NCBI GenBank assembly: GCA_934757865.1
Contig: CAKVLS010000001.1
Span: 186,001 to 250,000 of the forward strand
From: an uncultured Clostridia bacterium
GTDB lineage: Bacteria > Bacillota > Clostridia > Christensenellales > UBA1242
DNA: 64,000 bases
Direction: 5' to 3'
The notes beneath the pieces were generated by a model. The model did not search any database, was not told the DNA's origin, and saw only the letters and a program-made list of their open reading frames with translations. The position numbers and the translations under genes are program-made. Shown piece by piece: positions 59,627 to 64,000 of this stretch; position 1 is the stretch's first letter, and every line of letters starts with the position of its first letter.

Positions 59627-60467
59627 CTTAAACAAGCCAAGTGGTATGTCTAGTAGTAATGCTGTGGTAAAAATCAAAAAGCTGACTCATCAAAGTAGAG
59701 TCGGTCATATGGGAACTTTGGACCCACTAGCAAGTGGCGTTCTAATTATTGGCGTTGGCAAAGCGACAAGGCTATTTGATTATTACTTAAAAAAATCAAA
59801 AACTTACATAGCAAAATTTAAGTTTGGAGTTTTGACTGATACACTTGATAGCGAAGGAACTATCACAAATACAAGTGATAAAATACCAACTGCTGATGAA
59901 ATAATTAAAGTACTTCCTACATTAACAGGCAAAATTAGCCAGTATCCGCCGGCTTTTTCTGCCAAATGCATAAATGGTACTCGTGCATACAAACTTGCAA
60001 GACAGGGCGTAGAGGTTAATCTAGAGCCAAAAGTTGTCGAGATTAGTAGTATTGAACTTTTAGAAAAAGTATCTCAAGATGAGTATACATTTAGGATAGA
60101 TTGTTCAGCCGGTACTTATATTAGAAGCATAGCAAGAGATATGGGTAAGGCTCTTGGAACATACGGCATTATGACAGCCCTAACTAGGACAAAGTGCGGA
60201 GTATTTACCCTTAGTGAAAGTGTCAATTTAGACGATCTTACAGAAGATAACATTGAAAACTTTTTGACGCCACTTGATAAGGCACTAGAAAACTTAGAAG
60301 AATATAATGTCGACAGTGTAACAAAGCTTAAAAAGGTCTTAAACGGTGTGCCTATTGATGCGTGCGGCGAAGATAGACAAGTAGTCGTAAAAAGTCAAGG
60401 CGAAGTACTAGGTATTGCAGAAATAAATGACGGTAAACTAAAGATAATAAATTATTTGAAAGAGTGA
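59610..60467 (+). CDS. truB: tRNA pseudouridine-55 synthase TruB
   Basis: Makes pseudouridine 55 in the T-loop of tRNAs. 285 aa. Signature: GIINLNKPSGMSSSNAV, then the catalytic aspartate in HMGTLDPLASGVLIIGVGKATR near residue 35. YPPAFSAKCINGTRAYKLAR and the SAGTYIRSIARDMG motif follow. The C-terminal 60 residues form a PUA-like domain. In many Firmicutes ribF and rpsO come next; here another gene type follows. Confidence 0.96.
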   Translation: MIGIINLNKPSGMSSSNAVVKIKKLTHQSRVGHMGTLDPLASGVLIIGVGKATRLFDYYLKKSKTYIAKFKFGVLTDTLDSEGTITNTSDKIPTADEIIKVLPTLTGKISQYPPAFSAKCINGTRAYKLARQGVEVNLEPKVVEISSIELLEKVSQDEYTFRIDCSAGTYIRSIARDMGKALGTYGIMTALTRTKCGVFTLSESVNLDDLTEDNIENFLTPLDKALENLEEYNVDSVTKLKKVLNGVPIDACGEDRQVVVKSQGEVLGIAEINDGKLKIINYLKE

Positions 60468-60474
60468 GAACTAT

Positions 60475-61326
60475 ATGATAAAATTTGGACCATCAGGAAA
60501 TAGTGAAGAATTTTATAACGAGGGGCACAAGCATACAATAGAAGCTCCTATTTGGTTAAGCGAAAGAGGCCTAAATGCATTTGAGTATCCATTTAATAGA
60601 GGTGTAGCACTAAAAGACGAAACTGCTATAGCTCTTGGAAATGAATTTGCTAAATATGGAATAACAGTTAGTGTGCATGCTCCATATTATATCAATTTAG
60701 CCGGAACTAATGATGAACTATTAGAAAAATCTTATGGATATGTTATAGACAGCTTAAAGAAATTAAAATTACTAGGCGGAACACATTGTGTTATGCACCC
60801 AGGGACATGTGGAAGTCTTCCTCGTGAAGAAGCCTTTTCACTTCTAAAAGAAAGAACAAAAGAACTTGTAAAAAGAGTAAAAAAAGCTGGCATCACAGGT
60901 GTTTACATTTGCCCAGAGACTATGGGTAAGTCTCAGCAACTTGGAACTTATGAAGAGATAGCTGAGATATGTTCTTACGATGATATGCTTATCCCAACAG
61001 TGGATTTTGGACATATCAACGCACTAGAACATGGCAGTCTTAAGACCCCAGAGGACTTCGAGAGAGTTATCAAATGCTTTATTGATAAAATTGGTATTGA
61101 AAAAGTAAGACATATGCATATTCACTTTTCAAAGATAGAATATGGCGAAAAAGGTGAGATTAAACACTTAACTTTTGAAGATACAAAATATGGCCCTGAG
61201 TTTGAAAATTTGGCAGTTGTACTTAAAAAGTACAATCTAGAGCCAATGATTATTTGCGAATCTCGTGGAACTCAGGCAAAAGATGCAAAAATTATGAAAG
61301 AAATTTACGAAAATACTACCATTTAG
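60475..61326 (+). CDS. Endonuclease IV-like TIM-barrel protein
   Basis: 283 aa with the AP endonuclease 2 TIM-barrel fold. The metal-binding residues of endonuclease IV can be followed: VHAPYYIN, VMHPG, CPETMG, VDFGHINA, HIHFSK and CESRG near residues 60, 105, 145, 180, 220 and 262. It therefore probably binds two or three zinc ions. It may be a true Nfo (cutting DNA at abasic sites) or a xylose-isomerase-like relative, since overall similarity to classic Nfo looks modest. Found between truB and efp; 8 bases after truB. Confidence 0.8.
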   Translation: MIKFGPSGNSEEFYNEGHKHTIEAPIWLSERGLNAFEYPFNRGVALKDETAIALGNEFAKYGITVSVHAPYYINLAGTNDELLEKSYGYVIDSLKKLKLLGGTHCVMHPGTCGSLPREEAFSLLKERTKELVKRVKKAGITGVYICPETMGKSQQLGTYEEIAEICSYDDMLIPTVDFGHINALEHGSLKTPEDFERVIKCFIDKIGIEKVRHMHIHFSKIEYGEKGEIKHLTFEDTKYGPEFENLAVVLKKYNLEPMIICESRGTQAKDAKIMKEIYENTTI

Positions 61327-61389
61327 GAAAATTTTATGATATACTAATGTAGTATTAAATTGTGCTAAAAATTAACTAGGAGGATATAT

Positions 61390-61947
61390 ATGTTATTAGC
61401 AGGTGATTTCAGAAAAGGCGTTAACTTTGAAATGGAAGGAAAAATTTACAACGTTGTAGATTTCCAACACGTTAAACCAGGTAAAGGTGCTGCCTTTGTA
61501 AGAGCAAAAATTAAAAATATCGTAACTGGACAAGTTCTTGAGAGAACTTTTAACCCAACAGAAAAGTTTGAGCCAGTAAGAATTGAAACTAAAGAAATGC
61601 AATACCTATACAATGAGGGCGGTTTGTATTATTTTATGGATATGGAGACTTATGAGCAAGTTCCATTTAACAAAGACCAAGTAGAAGAGGCTTTGAAATA
61701 TATCACAGAGAATATGACAGCTACTGTTCAATTCTACAAAGGTAACGCTTTCTCAGTAGTTCCACCAAACTTCGTAGAGCTAACTATTGTAGAGTGTGAG
61801 CCAGGGGTTCAAGGTGATACTTCTAAAGCAGGTAACAAGCCAGCTAAACTTGAAACTGGTACGACTATCCAAGTTCCATTATTTGTTAACAACGGCGAAA
61901 AAATCAGAGTTGATACAAGAACTGGAACATATATGGAAAGAGTATAA
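61390..61947 (+). CDS. efp: Elongation factor P
   Basis: Relieves ribosome stalling at proline runs. 185 aa, three beta-barrel domains. The N-terminal segment AGDFRKGVNFEMEGKIYNVVDFQHVKPGKGAAFVRAK shows the modification-site loop as KPGKGAA, with lysine at the tip. AGGAGG is 6 bases before the ATG. A TATACT about 50 bases upstream suggests its own promoter. It sits just before spoIIIA, which is the common Firmicutes order. Confidence 0.97.
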   Translation: MLLAGDFRKGVNFEMEGKIYNVVDFQHVKPGKGAAFVRAKIKNIVTGQVLERTFNPTEKFEPVRIETKEMQYLYNEGGLYYFMDMETYEQVPFNKDQVEEALKYITENMTATVQFYKGNAFSVVPPNFVELTIVECEPGVQGDTSKAGNKPAKLETGTTIQVPLFVNNGEKIRVDTRTGTYMERV

Positions 61948-61970
61948 TTTTGTAAAAATTAGTAGAATAA

Positions 61971-61998
61971 AACGATACTTTGCGGTATCGTTTTTTTT
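61971..61998 (+). terminator. Intrinsic terminator after efp
   Basis: AACGATAC pairs with GTATCGTT, perfect 8 bp, followed by eight T. It separates the vegetative efp from the sporulation operon. Confidence 0.92.
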
Positions 61999-62059
61999 AT
62001 TGCTAAATAGCATATTTGTAGCATATTTATATAATAGCTTGTCTAGGAGGCAATTAGTT

Positions 62060-62971
62060 ATGGATAGTATATTTGAAGAGCCTTTATCTGAGATTTTCAA
62101 AAAATATGTCAACCTCAATAAAGTAAACGAAATAAGACTTAGACTCGATAAAAGAATAGTCATTTATATAGGTGGTAAGCCTTATTATTTATCTTATGAA
62201 GGCATAACTAATAACGCCGAAAAAGCCATCATAACAAGTAGAGAAATGCTATATAACATAATAAGGCGAGCAACCGAAAATTCTGTTTATGCCGTCAATA
62301 ATCAACTAAAACGAGGCTTCTTGACTGTAAAAGGCGGAATTAGACTAGGCATTTGCGGAGAGGTCGTAGTAGAAAATGGTGCTGTCCAAACTATTAAGAA
62401 TTTTTCTAGTATCAATATCCGTATAGCAAGAGAAGTGAAAAATTGTTCTCTCAATATTTTTGAGACAATAATGCAGGGCGGCTTCAATAATACTCTTATT
62501 ATATCTCCGCCCGGAGCTGGTAAAACTACAATGATAAGAGATATCTTGTGCCAAATGAGTGAGAGAAGTTATACATATAACATACTTCTTGTAGACGAAA
62601 GGTACGAGATTGCTAATTGCTTCAATGGACAACAAACGCTCAATGTCGGCGAGTTTGCAGATATTATAAGCGGATCAAATAAAGGTTACGCACTTGAGTG
62701 TGGTGTTAGAAGTATGAGCCCAGATATTTTGGTCACAGACGAACTAGCCAATAGCCAAGATATTAACAGTATTTTAGATATCGCTAACTCAGGTGTTAAA
62801 CTGTTGTGTAGTGTGCATGCAAAGAATATTGAGGAATTAAGAGCTAAACCTCAGTTTAAGCAACTACTTGACCAAAAGATTTTTAAGAGGTTTGTTGTGT
62901 TAAGTAAGAGTAGGGGCCCCGGCACTATAGAAGGCGTGTTTGACGAGTCTTTTAGGTGCTTGTATGTATAA
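62060..62971 (+). CDS. spoIIIAA: Stage III sporulation ATPase SpoIIIAA
   Basis: Mother-cell ATPase of the SpoIIIA-SpoIIQ channel that keeps the forespore active; related to type II/IV secretion ATPases. 303 aa from the ATG at 62060, after TAGGAGG; the longer open frame reaching back into efp is not credible. Walker A is ISPPGAGKTTM near residue 150, Walker B-like VDERYEI near residue 180, and GYALECGVRSMSPDILVTDEL near residue 210 is the family signature. It starts the spoIIIA operon. Confidence 0.95.
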   Translation: MDSIFEEPLSEIFKKYVNLNKVNEIRLRLDKRIVIYIGGKPYYLSYEGITNNAEKAIITSREMLYNIIRRATENSVYAVNNQLKRGFLTVKGGIRLGICGEVVVENGAVQTIKNFSSINIRIAREVKNCSLNIFETIMQGGFNNTLIISPPGAGKTTMIRDILCQMSERSYTYNILLVDERYEIANCFNGQQTLNVGEFADIISGSNKGYALECGVRSMSPDILVTDELANSQDINSILDIANSGVKLLCSVHAKNIEELRAKPQFKQLLDQKIFKRFVVLSKSRGPGTIEGVFDESFRCLYV

Positions 62972-63446
62972 GTTAATTATTTGTGCTATTTTGGCTGGGG
63001 CTTTTATATATTTAGGAATTTGTATTTCAAACAATCTAAAAAAGAAAAAGCAGTTTTGGGAAGAGATTGTTAAATTGTGCGATTATATGTCTTGTAATAT
63101 TGGCTTTGGGCAAAAGAAACTAAATGAAATTGCAATGGAATTTTCTAGTAATGTTGCTAAGGTAAGTAATGATGTCGTTAAAACAATGAGTAGTGAAAAA
63201 GATTCTTCTCAAAAAAGTCCTATCAAAAGTATTGATATGACTAGTGAAGAAAATGCACTTATTAAAGAATTTTTTGATGGGCTAGGCAGTATGGATAGCA
63301 AAAGCGAAATTGCTAGAATTGCTAGTTATAAGGCAAGATTTGAGAGTATAGAGACACTATACACAGAGAGATATAAGAAGTTTTCGCCGCTTATTGTAAA
63401 ATTGTGTCTAATATTTGGGTTAATGTTATGTATAGTGCTGATTTAG
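62964..63446 (+). CDS. spoIIIAB: Stage III sporulation protein SpoIIIAB
   Basis: 160-aa membrane-anchored protein with an N-terminal hydrophobic helix (KLIICAILAGAFIYLGICIS), a central helical domain exposed to the intermembrane space, and a C-terminal hydrophobic helix (VKLCLIFGLMLCIVLI). It is related to type II secretion GspF-like proteins. The ATG at 62964 overlaps the end of spoIIIAA by 8 bases. Confidence 0.9.
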   Translation: MYKLIICAILAGAFIYLGICISNNLKKKKQFWEEIVKLCDYMSCNIGFGQKKLNEIAMEFSSNVAKVSNDVVKTMSSEKDSSQKSPIKSIDMTSEENALIKEFFDGLGSMDSKSEIARIASYKARFESIETLYTERYKKFSPLIVKLCLIFGLMLCIVLI

Positions 63447-63519
63447 CATATTTTGTGAATATATAGTTGAATAGTACACTATATATTGGCATAGTACTAT
63501 GCAAAAAGTGAGTATATAT

Positions 63520-63717
63520 ATGAATTATGAGATTATTCTTAAAATAGCTGCTATAGGGATACTTACTGCAGTTATTTCGCAAGTCCTAAAAAATGTAAAT
63601 AAAGATGACATAGCAACTATAGCAACATTAAGCGGAGTTGTGATAGTTCTTATTATGGTTGTTCAGCTTATTGCAGAACTTTTTGAAACGGTTAAAACTT
63701 TGTTTTTGATATATTAG
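63520..63717 (+). CDS. spoIIIAC: Stage III sporulation protein SpoIIIAC
   Basis: 65-aa protein with two membrane helices (IILKIAAIGILTAVISQVL and IVLIMVVQLIAELFETV), the usual size and layout. I choose ATG 63520 because the family begins at this residue; an in-frame ATG at 63499 would add seven residues, and neither has a strong ribosome binding site. A 73-base AT-rich gap with two small inverted repeats separates it from spoIIIAB, an unusual break in an otherwise tight operon. Confidence 0.92.
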   Translation: MNYEIILKIAAIGILTAVISQVLKNVNKDDIATIATLSGVVIVLIMVVQLIAELFETVKTLFLIY

Positions 63718-63724
63718 GTAGCAT

Positions 63725-64000
63725 ATGGAAATAGTAAAAATAGTTTGCGTTGGCATAGTTACGACTATAGCGTATCTTTTGGTAAAAGAGGTAAAAAGTG
63801 ACTTTGCTATTTTTATAGCTTTGAGCGGCAGTATCATAATGATAATGCTGATTGTTGGACAAGTCTCTACGGTTGTTGGGTATTTTAACGAAATAGTCCA
63901 AAGAACTGGTATAGACAAAACTATATATTACACCATATTGAAAATTATTGGAGTTGGCTACCTTACAGAATTTGCTGCTAATATCTGTGCAGATTCTGGG
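63725..64000 (+). CDS. spoIIIAD: Stage III sporulation protein SpoIIIAD, 3' partial
   Basis: The frame is open to the window edge; 92 codons are seen of about 125-130 expected. Membrane helices at the N-terminus, the NEIVQRTGID segment near residue 60 and the hallmark GYLTEFAANICADSG at the end of the visible part identify SpoIIIAD. AGGT lies 8 bases before the ATG. The rest of the operon (spoIIIAE to AH) should follow outside the window. Confidence 0.95.
   Translation, partial: MEIVKIVCVGIVTTIAYLLVKEVKSDFAIFIALSGSIIMIMLIVGQVSTVVGYFNEIVQRTGIDKTIYYTILKIIGVGYLTEFAANICADSG

Noticed and set aside
61796..62059. Long N-terminal extension of SpoIIIAA
   Set aside because: The extra frame overlaps efp and its terminator; the ATG at 62060 has TAGGAGG and matches the family start.
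1..64000. CRISPR arrays, insertion sequences, prophage or integrative elements
   Set aside because: No regularly spaced repeats, transposase, integrase or phage genes were seen; codon use is even along the window.

Overview
The window is a stretch of core bacterial chromosome from a low-GC, Gram-positive, endospore-forming Bacillota, most likely an uncultured or gut-type Clostridia. The evidence is the AT-rich composition, the gene neighbourhoods typical of Firmicutes (dnaG-rpoD-trmK, smc-ftsY-ylxM-ffh-rpsP-khpA, rimP-nusA-rnpM-ylxQ-infB), a tyrS T-box, and the sporulation genes ylbJ and spoIIIAA-AD. TGA is used as a stop, so the code is standard. I see no tRNA or rRNA gene, no CRISPR array, no insertion sequence and no prophage. 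Almost all genes are housekeeping.

Layout. 1-4.0 kb: primase (5' end cut by the window), the main sigma factor, tRNA methyltransferase TrmK and a zinc-ribbon protein. 4.0-16.3 kb is the most accessory part: a secreted protein of unknown function, a TPR protein with an apparently leaderless mRNA, an NMT1/SsuABC-like ABC transporter, a small membrane protein, valS, a DUF4364 protein, an unrecognised protein, ylbJ and tmcAL. 16.4-31.3 kb: acetate formation (pta-ackA), yceD-rpmF, plsX-rnc-smc, ftsY, ylxM-ffh, rpsP-khpA, rimM-trmD-rbgA-rnhB-yraN. 31.3-45.1 kb: T-box-tyrS, rplS with its own leader, comM-dprA-topA-trmFO-hslU-hisS-trxA, then an Rrf2/IscR regulator with iscS and iscU. 45.4-53.2 kb: ruvX-DUF1292, rpsB-tsf, frr-uppS-cdsA-rseP, then a PolC-derived gene lacking the polymerase. 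53.4-64 kb: rimP-nusA-rnpM-ylxQ-infB-rbfA-nrnA-truB, an endonuclease IV-like protein, efp, and the start of the spoIIIA operon (spoIIIAD cut by the window end).

Most transcription units have a near-consensus sigma-A promoter (TTGACA-like, 17-bp spacer, TATAAT-like) and end in a clear hairpin plus T-tract, so the unit boundaries are well supported.

The most interesting signals are departures from conserved order. (1) At the normal polC position between rseP and rimP sits a 523-codon gene that keeps the PolC N-terminal domain, OB fold and an intact DEDDh exonuclease but has no PHP or polymerase part. (2) hslU stands without hslV, and its C-terminal tail has lost the HslV-docking sequence. (3) pyrH, dxr and ispG are missing from the rpsB-to-polC cluster. 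(4) There are apparent leaderless or near-leaderless promoters. (5) A terminator-like hairpin contains the Shine-Dalgarno sequence of a 46-codon gene. (6) Perfect palindromes overlie the promoters of the regulator genes ylxM and iscR.
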